A stretch of DNA of 40,488 nucleotides from DASPOF01 sp035626155 (GTDB taxonomy: Bacteria; Desulfobacterota; Binatia; Binatales; Binataceae): NCBI GenBank assembly GCA_035626155.1, contig DASPOF010000163.1:1-40488 (forward strand), read 5' to 3'. A program made the position numbers and the translations under genes. Of the stretch, positions 24,009 through 32,093 are shown in pieces. The notes below the pieces were generated by a model, which saw nothing but the letters and a program-made list of their open reading frames with translations, was not told where the DNA came from and made no database searches. Each line of letters starts with the position of its first letter. Within the stretch, counting starts at the first letter, position 1.

Positions 24009-25088
24009 TCAGTCGCCGTACGGCTTCGAAACTACGTACTCGGTGAGCGCGCCCGAGGTCGAGAGTTTGGCAATCTTTCCGTTGGGCTCAGTGAACCACA
24101 GATTTCCGTCGCTTCCCGCGGTGATGAATCCCGGCACGGTCGTTTCGCCCGCGCGAAAAACGGAAAAGTTTCCCTCGGTTGAGACACGCACTATCAGACG
24201 GCTGCGCGCCATCGTGACCCACAGATTGCCATCCGAGCCGACCGCGATACTGAGCGGCACGCCCTTCTCGGGCACCGGATACTCAGTGATCGCGCCGTCG
24301 GGCGTGATCTTGCCGACCTTGTCAGTAGCAAGCTCGGTGAACCACACGTTGCGGTCGGGACCCGCGGTGATGCCGCCCGGCGTTGCGCCGGGAGTCTGAA
24401 TCGCGAATTCCTTGATATCGCCCTCAGGCGCGATGCGGCCGATGCGGTTGCCCTTGTCCTCGGCGAACCAGAGATTGCCGTCGCTCCCGGTGACGATCTC
24501 GCCGGGCCCGGCCCCCTTTGGCAAGCTGAACTCGGTGAGCGTGCCGGTCGGGCTGAGCCGCCCGATACGGTCGCCGGCGTGCTCGGCAAACCAGAGATTG
24601 CCGTCGGGGCCCGAGGTAATCCCGGTCGGTCCGCTCTTGTCGTTGGGAAGCTTTACGTAGGCAAGCTTCTCATCGGATGCGAGCCGCCCGATGCGGTTTT
24701 CGACTGGGTCGGTGAACCAGATCGCGCCGTCTGGCCCGGCGCAAAGCCGCTCCGCGAACCCATCCGGGTCGATCTCATACCGTCTCACCAGTCCGTACGT
24801 GCTGATCCTGGCGACGTGCGGGTGTTGGTATTCGGCGAACCACAAGCCGCCGTCGAGCCCCGACGTGATCGCATACGGGGAATTGGCGGTCATCACCGAG
24901 ACCGACGATTTTGGCTCCTCGGCAGGCGTCGGCGCTCCGGCCGGCGGCTTCGATGCGGTCGCGCATCCCGCAAGCCATAGCGCGGCCGCCGCGGCCAGCG
25001 CGAATTTAAGCGGAGCGCGCGCCGGTGAGCCGCGCTCGGCGCGCGGTTCGCGATGTTGCGGGCCGCCGCCGGTTCTCGTAGATTTCAT
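24009..25088 (-). CDS. Seven-bladed beta-propeller lipoprotein (Vgb/streptogramin-lyase-like repeats)
   Basis: A 359-residue protein with a basic N-terminus and lipoprotein signal (AAAALWLAGCATA; Cys of LAGC is the lipidation site). A Pro/Ala-rich linker is followed by seven repeats of about 42 residues of the form GxDGNLWF(A/T)E...(R/K)IGR(I/L)xxxG, e.g. SGPDGNLWFAEHAGDRIGRL. This is the repeat of virginiamycin B lyase (Vgb). I could not find a counterpart of the catalytic His of Vgb by eye, so antibiotic lyase activity should not be assumed; a surface binding role is as likely. Start ATG at 25088 chosen to give the lipoprotein signal; the frame is open further upstream. Confidence 0.85.
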   Translation of the reverse strand: MKSTRTGGGPQHREPRAERGSPARAPLKFALAAAAALWLAGCATASKPPAGAPTPAEEPKSSVSVMTANSPYAITSGLDGGLWFAEYQHPHVARISTYGLVRRYEIDPDGFAERLCAGPDGAIWFTDPVENRIGRLASDEKLAYVKLPNDKSGPTGITSGPDGNLWFAEHAGDRIGRLSPTGTLTEFSLPKGAGPGEIVTGSDGNLWFAEDKGNRIGRIAPEGDIKEFAIQTPGATPGGITAGPDRNVWFTELATDKVGKITPDGAITEYPVPEKGVPLSIAVGSDGNLWVTMARSRLIVRVSTEGNFSVFRAGETTVPGFITAGSDGNLWFTEPNGKIAKLSTSGALTEYVVSKPYGD

Positions 25089-25157
25089 GCGATCGCCGTT
25101 TCGGTCAAAGCGCCTTTTGATTCTGCCAACGATCACCCCAAACCTGCCAGTTATCAA

Positions 25158-26672
25158 GTGATCCCCGGCTATCGGCCCAAGCCGGGCATTTCCGCCGGAC
25201 GTCCAACGGTCACCGTTGCGGTGACGCTGGCCGCAATGGGCCTGTTCGCGATTCGCACCTTACAGGGATGGATTTGCCGGGTCGGCGCGCCGGTCGTGTG
25301 GGATTACGGGCCGGCGCAGCTCGCGGTTTATCTCGCGATGGTTGTGCGGGGCGGAGCGCTCTATCGCGATTTCCGCCTCCCGCCGTTCATCCCGCTCGTG
25401 TACGGGCCGGTAATCCCCTGGCTGATCGCGCGGATCGCGCCGCTTGTCGGGACGGGCCCGATGGCGGCGCTCGAAGCGGGCCGCGCAGCGACAATCCTCT
25501 CCACGCTTGCGGTCACGGCGGCGATCTTCAAGCTTGCGCGCAGGGGCGGAGCCGGCGCGGCCGCAGCGGCGATCGCGGCGCTAGCCTTTGTGCTGTCGCC
25601 GCTGGTTCAGAGGTGGGGGTTCGAGTTTCGCGTCGATCTTCCCGCGCTTGCGTGCGAGCTTTGGGGAATCTGGGCATTCGGCGCAGGGTTGAGCGCGCCC
25701 GCCGTCGCGCTGTTCGTTGCGGGCTTCTTCATCAAGCAGGGCCAGGCGGCCGGGATCGCCGCGGCCGTCCTGTTCTGCTGGATGTCGGGCGAGCGGCGGC
25801 GCGCGATCGCCCTGGGCGCGGCGTGGCTCGCTATCGTCGTGGCCGCAGCCGCGATCCTGGCGGAGATTTATCCCTGGTACTGGCTCAACACCTTCACGGC
25901 GATTCGAGTTGCGAAACTGGATCCGTCCGCGCTCGCGCTGTTCTTTGCGGTGGCGGTGGGAGCCGACGCGGGGTTGGTGATACTGGCGGGGCGCGCGATG
26001 CTGAGGCGGCGCGCGATCGATCGGCTCGGGTTGTGCTTTCTTGGTGCTGCGCTGCTGCAAGACTCGGCGTCGTGCCTGCGATGGGGCAGTAACGCGTACT
26101 ACTTTCTGCCGACGATCGCCGCGCTCGCGATCGTCGCGGCATCCGAGCTCGATTGGGCGATCCAGCGGGCCGAGGCGTTCGGCGCGCTTAAGCAGGCGGC
26201 GGCCGGGCTCGCAATCGGACTCGTCCTGTCAGCGGGATTTCTGCTGGCCGGCGATGCGCGCGCGGTCGATCTCGGCGCCATCTTCCGTCCGGCGCTTCGA
26301 TGCGAGACGCGCCAGTACTCGCGCTGGGACCCGCGCGGGCTCAGCCTTCTTCACTCGATCGACGCGACCGTGCTGACCGACGAGGCGGAGCTGTCGCTGG
26401 TCGATACGCGCGACAACGTCCAGTGGATTGACCTGATGATTCTCGGCGCGATGAAGACGATGGGGACGTTCGACGACACCGCCCTGGTCGCATCGATACG
26501 CGCGCGAGAAATCGGCGCGTTCGCACTTGATCGCGAGATGCTCGATCGCAAATTTCGCGGGCGCGCGCTGTTTTGGCCCGCACTGCGAAGCGCAATCGAA
26601 GAGAACTACCAACTTGCGCCAAACCTCGGGCCGCCCTGGCTTATGATGCCCAAAAGCCGCATCTCGCGCTGA
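25158..26672 (+). CDS. Polytopic membrane protein, probable GT-C glycosyltransferase
   Basis: About 504 residues with roughly ten hydrophobic helices. The first loop, VVWDYGPAQLAVYLAMVVRG then LYRDFRLPPFIPLVYGPV, has the D-x-G...LY-x-D pattern of GT-C enzymes that use polyprenyl-phosphate sugars. The start is uncertain: GTG at 25158 is in frame and avoids overlap with the divergent lipoprotein gene; a frame open back to 25053 exists, and an internal ATG at MGLFAIRTLQ is also possible. The C-terminal 120 residues are soluble, with acidic residues. Specific substrate unknown. Confidence 0.65.
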   Translation: MIPGYRPKPGISAGRPTVTVAVTLAAMGLFAIRTLQGWICRVGAPVVWDYGPAQLAVYLAMVVRGGALYRDFRLPPFIPLVYGPVIPWLIARIAPLVGTGPMAALEAGRAATILSTLAVTAAIFKLARRGGAGAAAAAIAALAFVLSPLVQRWGFEFRVDLPALACELWGIWAFGAGLSAPAVALFVAGFFIKQGQAAGIAAAVLFCWMSGERRRAIALGAAWLAIVVAAAAILAEIYPWYWLNTFTAIRVAKLDPSALALFFAVAVGADAGLVILAGRAMLRRRAIDRLGLCFLGAALLQDSASCLRWGSNAYYFLPTIAALAIVAASELDWAIQRAEAFGALKQAAAGLAIGLVLSAGFLLAGDARAVDLGAIFRPALRCETRQYSRWDPRGLSLLHSIDATVLTDEAELSLVDTRDNVQWIDLMILGAMKTMGTFDDTALVASIRAREIGAFALDREMLDRKFRGRALFWPALRSAIEENYQLAPNLGPPWLMMPKSRISR

Positions 26673-26684
26673 GGACGGAGGCGC

Positions 26685-28004
26685 TCACTGCGCGGCGCGC
26701 CCCGACGAGGTTTCGGTTGCGAAGCGCCACGCCGCGATCCACGCCGCGAAAAGACCGATGAACCCGGCCTCGGAGAGCGCGGCCACGCGCCAGTCCGCGT
26801 AAGAAAATGCGAGCGCGAAATCCGCCATGATCGGCGTCGCCAGCACGATCGCGCACCACGATGTCATCGCCCATGACCAGGTTCCAGCCGTGACCCTGCC
26901 ATTCAACGCTGCAAGCGCGATCTGCGCGAACGGCAGCAGCAGCACCGCGAGGTAATGCGCCCATACGATCGGACTCAAGATCAACATCGTGACAACCCAC
27001 AGCGAAAACGCGCGGCCGTCATCGTCATCGCCCGCTCTGGTTGCACGGAACGCGCAGGCAACAATCGCGACGTCGGCCATCGCGATGAATCCCCGATGGA
27101 AGATCGCGGCGCGCGCGGCCGCGCCGTCGCCGAAGATGGCTTCGATCGGGCGCGCGATGAACGCACTTAGGGAGAAGTTCGCGCCGCCAAAGTAAAGTCT
27201 CGGGTCGAGCGAGAGCCACTGCGAGCCGCCCGCCAACCCCAGCACGCCGATGTAATTGCGCAACGCGTCAGTCCCGACAATTGCAGCCGTCGCCGCGCCC
27301 CCGGCCGCGATCGTTGCCGCCATCCATGCGAGCGACCGCCATCGGCCCCGAGCCAGCAAGTATCCGCCCATCACGAGCGGATAAACGCGCAGAAGACCGA
27401 GCACGCCGAGCGCGATCCCGGCGGGCGCATCGCGGCCCTCTCGCACGAACGCAAATACCATCGCGAGCCCGAGCAGCACGATCGTCTGGCTTTGCGCCCA
27501 TCGGAAATTGTCCGCCAGCGGAGTAAAGGCGAGCGCGAAGACGCCCAGGGCAATCTCGACTCCCCTCCCTTGCCGGCCCGTCGAGCGGAACATGATGGCC
27601 AAGGCCCCGAACAGGGCCGCAAGCTCGATTCCGAACCAGACTCGATACGCCGATTCCGGCCTGAGCCACGACAGCAGCGCAAACGCGAGATTCATCGTGG
27701 GCGTATCGGCCGGGTGATCGAACGGCAGGGGCGTGAAACCGAATTGGCCGGCCAGCCGGTTGAGGCTCACCGCGTAGGGATTCAATCCGAGGCGAATGGC
27801 CAATCCGGAAAGGTAATAGGCACTGAAATCACCCCGATGCGACGCGCCGGGAAGATGGATGAGAATATCGCCAAGGTAGAAGAGGCCGAACGCGCACACC
27901 GCCACCGCGCCGGGCCGGCTCATCGCGGAGAGCACCTGCGCGCGCGCGACGGCCCCGCCGCGCGGACCGCTTGGCGGTCTTGTCGGTTGCGTTCCCCCCT
28001 CCAT
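26685..28004 (-). CDS. GT87-family (DUF2029) membrane glycosyltransferase
   Basis: About 439 residues, ten or more hydrophobic segments. GT87-type features: RGDFSAYYLSGLAIRLGLNP with the loop Asp, PFDHPADTPTMNLAFALLSW, FRWAQSQTIVLLGLAMVFAF (the GQ-n-region equivalent), and RVYPLVMGGYLLARGRWRSL. Family members include mycobacterial alpha-mannosyl- and arabinosyl-transferases using polyprenyl donors. Possible starts are GTG 28064, ATG 28004 and ATG 27923; the last has AGGTG upstream, but 28004 is the longest ATG form. It converges with the membrane protein gene ending at 26672, 12 bp away. Confidence 0.75.
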   Translation of the reverse strand: MEGGTQPTRPPSGPRGGAVARAQVLSAMSRPGAVAVCAFGLFYLGDILIHLPGASHRGDFSAYYLSGLAIRLGLNPYAVSLNRLAGQFGFTPLPFDHPADTPTMNLAFALLSWLRPESAYRVWFGIELAALFGALAIMFRSTGRQGRGVEIALGVFALAFTPLADNFRWAQSQTIVLLGLAMVFAFVREGRDAPAGIALGVLGLLRVYPLVMGGYLLARGRWRSLAWMAATIAAGGAATAAIVGTDALRNYIGVLGLAGGSQWLSLDPRLYFGGANFSLSAFIARPIEAIFGDGAAARAAIFHRGFIAMADVAIVACAFRATRAGDDDDGRAFSLWVVTMLILSPIVWAHYLAVLLLPFAQIALAALNGRVTAGTWSWAMTSWCAIVLATPIMADFALAFSYADWRVAALSEAGFIGLFAAWIAAWRFATETSSGRAAQ

Positions 28005-28297
28005 TGGTCGTCCGGCAACCAGGCGGGTCGGAATCGCGCGGCCGAGCGCCCGCGCAAACCTCACCCGCCGGTGAAGCCCGCAATCATCTTTACAGTCTCG
28101 CTATGGAATTGAAAAAGGCGCGGCTCGGGTAGAGTATTACGGGATGGCGGGCGGGGGTACTTGACCTGAAGTCACCACATCCGATGATCGAGCCCGAATC
28201 GGCCGCCGAGGGAACGACTTCGCGGAGAGCCAGCCGCGGCGCGCGGCCTGTGCGGACGTGAGGCAAATATAAGCCTTCCGCACCGGTAGGAACTTTA
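28005..28297. other. Intergenic region between divergent GT87 and permease genes
   Basis: About 290 bp without a supported gene beyond possible longer starts of the GT87 gene (to 28064). On the plus strand TTGACC (28161-28166) with GATGAT (28183-28188, 16 bp apart) and a TATAAG at 28268-28273 could each serve the permease; AGGA lies 8 nt before its GTG start. Confidence 0.35.
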
Positions 28298-29452
28298 GTG
28301 TACCTGCTCAAACTTATCGAGCGTAACCTTCGCCGCAATCTGCGGAGAAGCGTTTTGACGGCGCTCACGATCGCGCTGGCCACGTTCATTTACGTGGTCC
28401 TCATATCGGTGCCGGGCTCGATGGACCGCATCGTCAGCGATGCGTCCGCGACGCTGCGCCTGATCGTCGTGAACAAGAGCCTTCCGCTTTACGGATTGCC
28501 CGCGCGCTACTGCGATCAGGTGCGCGAAATTCCCGGCACGGTCGCCTGCGTCGCGGTCGCGGGATGGCCCGCCACGTACCGCGATGCGAGCGACTCGATC
28601 CTCGCGGTGGGCGAGGGCCTTGAGATCGGCTCCGTCTTTCCCGACTACGACCTGTCAGGGGATGCGGAGCGCGCCTTCGAACGCGAACGGCGTGGGGCGT
28701 TCGCAGGATCGGTCCTGATGAGAAAGTACCATTGGAAGCCGGGGCAGGAGGTGATACTTCGCGGGGTGGGCGCCGATCATCTCCGGTTGAGCTTCGTGTT
28801 GCTCGGCGAGATGCCATCGCGGCGTTACCCCAACGTATTCGCGTTCCGGCGCGACTACCTCGAGGAGACGCGCAAGGCGGTCGGCTATCCGAACGCCGAT
28901 CTTGCGTGGAACCTCATCGTGCGCGTGGACAGGGCCGAGCATCTCAGCACGGTAATCCGTACGATCGACGATACGTTCCGCAATTCGGATTTCGAAACCC
29001 GCACCCTCACCGAGAGCGACGCGCTGGCGGGCGGCCTGTCGCTGCTCGGAAACGTGCGCGGTATCGTGCTCGGCCTGTGTGCGGTCGTGGCGCTGACGGT
29101 TTTGATGATCGCGGCGAACTCGACCGCGATGATGGTGCGGGAGAGGTTGAACGAAGTGGCGGTGATGCGCACGCTCGGGTTTGGCCGAGGAACAATCGCG
29201 GCATTGCTGTTCGGCGAATGCAGCGCGATCGGGCTTGCCGGCGGCGCTGCCGGAGCGCTCGGGGCGTGGTGTCTGTTCTGGAGCGGAGTGACGCTTGGGC
29301 CGCTCGGCGGGATGACCGCGCTGTGGGTGACACCGGCCGTGGCTCTGGAAGCCGCCGCAATCGCAATCGGGGTCAGCATCTTAAGCGCGCTCGCACCCGT
29401 GATCGGCGCGCTTCGCATACCTGTGGCCGACGTATTCGGGACGGTCGTTTAG
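28298..29452 (+). CDS. FtsX/MacB-type ABC transporter permease
   Basis: A 384-residue permease: one N-terminal helix (SVLTALTIALATFIYVVLIS), a long extracytoplasmic region (about 50-255), then three C-terminal helices (VLGLCAVVALTVLMIAANST, LLFGECSAIGLAGGAAGALG, and the terminal ALEAAAIAIGVSILSALAPV). EVAVMRTLGFGRGTIAALLF is the typical FtsX coupling motif after helix 2. Start is GTG with AGGA eight bases before. No ATPase is encoded nearby. A similar permease lies at 30860-32023 with a methyltransferase between; the TAG stop is formed by the repeat at 29452. Confidence 0.85.
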   Translation: MYLLKLIERNLRRNLRRSVLTALTIALATFIYVVLISVPGSMDRIVSDASATLRLIVVNKSLPLYGLPARYCDQVREIPGTVACVAVAGWPATYRDASDSILAVGEGLEIGSVFPDYDLSGDAERAFERERRGAFAGSVLMRKYHWKPGQEVILRGVGADHLRLSFVLLGEMPSRRYPNVFAFRRDYLEETRKAVGYPNADLAWNLIVRVDRAEHLSTVIRTIDDTFRNSDFETRTLTESDALAGGLSLLGNVRGIVLGLCAVVALTVLMIAANSTAMMVRERLNEVAVMRTLGFGRGTIAALLFGECSAIGLAGGAAGALGAWCLFWSGVTLGPLGGMTALWVTPAVALEAAAIAIGVSILSALAPVIGALRIPVADVFGTVV

Positions 29453-29606
29453 CAGGATGTTGAGAAAAGCAAGAGCCTCGCAGTTCGGCCGCCCCGTGGT
29501 CTCAACAGCCTGCGTAAGAGATGGCTGCTTTCCGCTATCTTCTCCCCCGGTCCTTTCCGGGGGAGATAAGAGAGGGGGAGCAGGCTGTCATTTATCGCCA
29601 GCCTGC
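29452..29606 (+). repeat. MITE-like element, full copy 2 (155 bp), with TA on both flanks
   Basis: Starts GCAGGATGTTGAGAAAAG and ends CGCCAGCCTGC. TA dinucleotides lie on both sides (29450-29451 and 29607-29608). Terminal repeats GCAGGATG and (reverse) GCAGGCTGG match over 7 of 8. Internal stems: 62-nt left module with GCAGGATGTTGAG/CTCAACAGCCTGC (12 of 13 paired), and TCTCCCCCGG/CCGGGGGAGA. Its first base completes the TAG stop of the permease gene. Length identical to copy 1. No transposase. Confidence 0.88.
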
Positions 29607-29691
29607 TAGCGCCGCCGCAGGGCCAGGCCCCAAGCCTCGACAGCACCGGGAATCAGACAAACATCCAAGCAGGAAGTTGAGCGGGCACGCG

Positions 29692-30828
29692 ATGATGGCG
29701 CACAGACCAGACCCGAATGTGAAGAAAAATCGCCGGCGGACTCTCCGTCCGGCAAGACACGCAAGCAGCGCCGCCGCAGGCAATCCGAAGGCGGACAATC
29801 GCACGGGCGAGGGCAGCCCGGCCGACATCGCCGAGGCGAGAAACCGGCTGAGCAGCCTGATGGTCGGGAACTTCGTGAACCAGATATTCTACGTGGCAGC
29901 CCGGCTTGGGATTCCGGACCTGCTCGCTCGCGGTCCCAAAACCGTCGCGCAGCTCGCCCGCGCGACAGAAAGCCATCCCCGGGCGCTTGCGGGGCTGATG
30001 CGCGCGATGGTGGCTCTCGACGCGTTTGCGCAGGACGGCGGCGGCCGCTTGCGCCTGCGCCCGATGGGGTCGCTGCTCAGGTCTTACCCGGGATGGCGAT
30101 CGCAGGTGCTCCTGCTCGGCGAGGAATACTTTCGCTGTTCGAGCGAACTGCTGCACACAATCAAGACGGGCGAGCCCGCCTTCAACCACGTGTTCGGCGC
30201 GTCCTTTTACGATTACCTCGCGCGCAACCGGGAAACTGCGGCGCGCTTCAACGAAGTGATGAGCTTGAGTGCCGCCAACCGTTACGCCGACGTTCCGAAC
30301 GCGTACGATTTCTCGCGCGCCTCCACGATCGTCGATGTCGGCGGCGGATACGGCGCCCTTACCGCGCTCCTGCTCAAGGCCTATCCCGGCCTGCGCGCCG
30401 TGCTGTTCGATTCGCCCCGCGCGATCGAAGGCGCGCGGAAATATATCGCGCAACAGGGGCTCGCGGATCGATGCGAGCTGGTCGCGGGAAACTTCTTCGA
30501 GTCGGTGCCCGCACGCGGCGACATCTACCTGTTGTCCTCGGTGGTCGTGAACTGGGACGATGATCGTGCGCGGGCGTTGCTCGGAAATTGCCGCCGCGCG
30601 ATGGGCGATCGGACCGAGTTGGTGATTATCGACCAGTCATTCCCGGATGGACGCCCGCCGTCCCCCACCGCCGCGGTGATCGCGGTGGCCGCACACGCCG
30701 TACAGGGCAGCATCGTGCGCACCGAAAAAGACTACCGCACATTGCTCGGCCAGGCAGGCTTCAAGCTGACGCGGCTTCGCCCGCTTAAGCAGGAGCCGCT
30801 CGTCATGATTTGCGCGAGGCCGGTGTGA
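29692..30828 (+). CDS. O-methyltransferase, hydroxyneurosporene/caffeoyl (family 2) type
   Basis: A 378-residue SAM-dependent methyltransferase with an N-terminal winged-helix dimerisation domain (about 52-130: SSLMVGNFVNQIFYVAARLG then TVAQLARATESHPRALAGLM) and a C-terminal Rossmann domain with STIVDVGGGYGALTALLLKA (motif I, 212-230). Family 2 enzymes (CrtF, plant COMT, anthracycline enzymes) usually have LHxWxD with a catalytic His; here it reads SSVVVNWDDDRARAL, i.e. Asn in place of His, a variation I recall from DnrK/RdmB-like members. The first 50 residues are basic, Arg/Pro-rich and probably disordered; start ATG at 29692 or 29695. Substrate unknown. Confidence 0.85.
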   Translation: MMAHRPDPNVKKNRRRTLRPARHASSAAAGNPKADNRTGEGSPADIAEARNRLSSLMVGNFVNQIFYVAARLGIPDLLARGPKTVAQLARATESHPRALAGLMRAMVALDAFAQDGGGRLRLRPMGSLLRSYPGWRSQVLLLGEEYFRCSSELLHTIKTGEPAFNHVFGASFYDYLARNRETAARFNEVMSLSAANRYADVPNAYDFSRASTIVDVGGGYGALTALLLKAYPGLRAVLFDSPRAIEGARKYIAQQGLADRCELVAGNFFESVPARGDIYLLSSVVVNWDDDRARALLGNCRRAMGDRTELVIIDQSFPDGRPPSPTAAVIAVAAHAVQGSIVRTEKDYRTLLGQAGFKLTRLRPLKQEPLVMICARPV

Positions 30829-30859
30829 CCCGGGCTGCGAGGCGGAAAAGTTCGAGTCC

Positions 30860-32023
30860 ATGATTCCCGTTCGCTACAACCTTCGCAGCCTGATGGTGCG
30901 GCGGACCACCTCGCTGATGACCGCGCTCGGCGTGGCGCTGGTCGTGATGACGATGTTCATCCTGCTCGGGCTGGTGGCGGGCCTGCGCGCGACGATGGCC
31001 CGGGCGGGCGCGCGCGGAAACTGGGTCGTGCTGAGCCGCGGCGTCACCACCGAGCCCTGGAGCTATGTTACGCGCGAGCAGTACGAGATCATCCGGGAGC
31101 GCGCCGAGGCCGCGCGCGATAGCGCGGGAATGCCGCTGGTTTCGCCCGAGATGGTAACCGCGTTCAACCCCACACCCGACGGACGGCTTGAAGAGAGCAG
31201 TTTCACCTATCTGCGCGGCGTCTATCCGATCGCGTACATGGTGCATTCCGGAATCAAGATCGATTCCGGGCGCCTGCCCGTCAAAGGCAGGCCGGAGCTG
31301 ATCGTGGGACGGCTGCTTGCGGCGCGGTTTTCCTGGCTTGCGCCGGGCCACACGATTCACTTCGGGCGGCGCGAATGGACGATCGTGGGGATCTTTTCCG
31401 ATCGCGGCAGCGCGCGCGAGTCCGAGGTATGGTCCGACCTCGACCTGCTCGCGCAGGACGTACATTTCGGCAGCGCGTTCTCATCGCTTCACGTCGCGCT
31501 CAGGCCCGGGATGTATGATCCGTTTGCGGCGGTGCTTACACGCGATTCGAGGCTCAACCTCGATGCGATTTCGGAGCCGGATTTCTATGGCCGGCAATCG
31601 CGCCTTGCAGACCAGATGCGCAACCTGGGAATGCTCATCGCGGCAATTCTCGGGATCGGCGCGGCGTTCGGCGGAATGAACACGATGTACGCGGCGGTGG
31701 CGCGCCGCACGCGCGAGATCGGCGTCCTGCGCGCGCTCGGCTTCAGCCGCGGGGACATCCTGGCAAGCTTCGCGATCGAGAGCCTAGCGCTTGCGCTTGC
31801 CGGCGGTGTTGCCGGCGAGATGCTCGGCGTGATCGTCGCGATAGCGACCGGACTGCGAAGCCGCATCATGAACGTGGAGCTGTTCATCTTCTCCTTCAGG
31901 TTCGCCCCGCCGGCATTCCTCGCCGGCCTCGTGGCGGCCGCGACTATCGGGGTCCTCGGCGGCCTGCTTCCGGCCTGGCGCGCCGCCCGTATCGGCGTGA
32001 GCGATTCGTTGCGCACGGGCTAG
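30860..32023 (+). CDS. FtsX/MacB-type ABC transporter permease
   Basis: A 387-residue permease with the same topology as the one at 28298: N-terminal helix (TSLMTALGVALVVMTMFILL), periplasmic domain (about 45-260), and three C-terminal helices, including RTREIGVLRALGFSRGDILA, the coupling helix. Starts 31 bp after the methyltransferase stop, so likely co-transcribed. The extracytoplasmic region lacks the obvious MacB periplasmic tip; partner ATPase not in this window. Confidence 0.87.
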   Translation: MIPVRYNLRSLMVRRTTSLMTALGVALVVMTMFILLGLVAGLRATMARAGARGNWVVLSRGVTTEPWSYVTREQYEIIRERAEAARDSAGMPLVSPEMVTAFNPTPDGRLEESSFTYLRGVYPIAYMVHSGIKIDSGRLPVKGRPELIVGRLLAARFSWLAPGHTIHFGRREWTIVGIFSDRGSARESEVWSDLDLLAQDVHFGSAFSSLHVALRPGMYDPFAAVLTRDSRLNLDAISEPDFYGRQSRLADQMRNLGMLIAAILGIGAAFGGMNTMYAAVARRTREIGVLRALGFSRGDILASFAIESLALALAGGVAGEMLGVIVAIATGLRSRIMNVELFIFSFRFAPPAFLAGLVAAATIGVLGGLLPAWRAARIGVSDSLRTG

Positions 32024-32032
32024 CGCCGCCTG

Positions 32033-32093
32033 GCAGGATGGTGCGATCGCGCCGCGGTCGAACTGCGGTGATTAGGGTTTTCTCACCAACTGC
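32033..32093 (-). repeat. MITE-like element, solo left module, copy 3 (61 bp)
   Basis: On the minus strand it begins GCAGTTGGTGAGAAAA, keeps the GTTCGACCGCGG-type inner stem and ends CACCATCCTGC. It is a diverged copy of the first 62 nt of the 155-bp repeat; the remaining 93 nt (CCCCCGG hairpin and CAGGCTG end) are absent. Again its first base is the last base of a TAG stop codon (malQ, 32093-32095), with TA immediately before. Confidence 0.75.

Noticed and set aside
24060..24870. Periodic repeats that might suggest a tandem DNA repeat or CRISPR
   Set aside because: The period of about 126 bp corresponds to the 42-residue propeller blades of the lipoprotein; DNA copies are diverged and there are no spacers.
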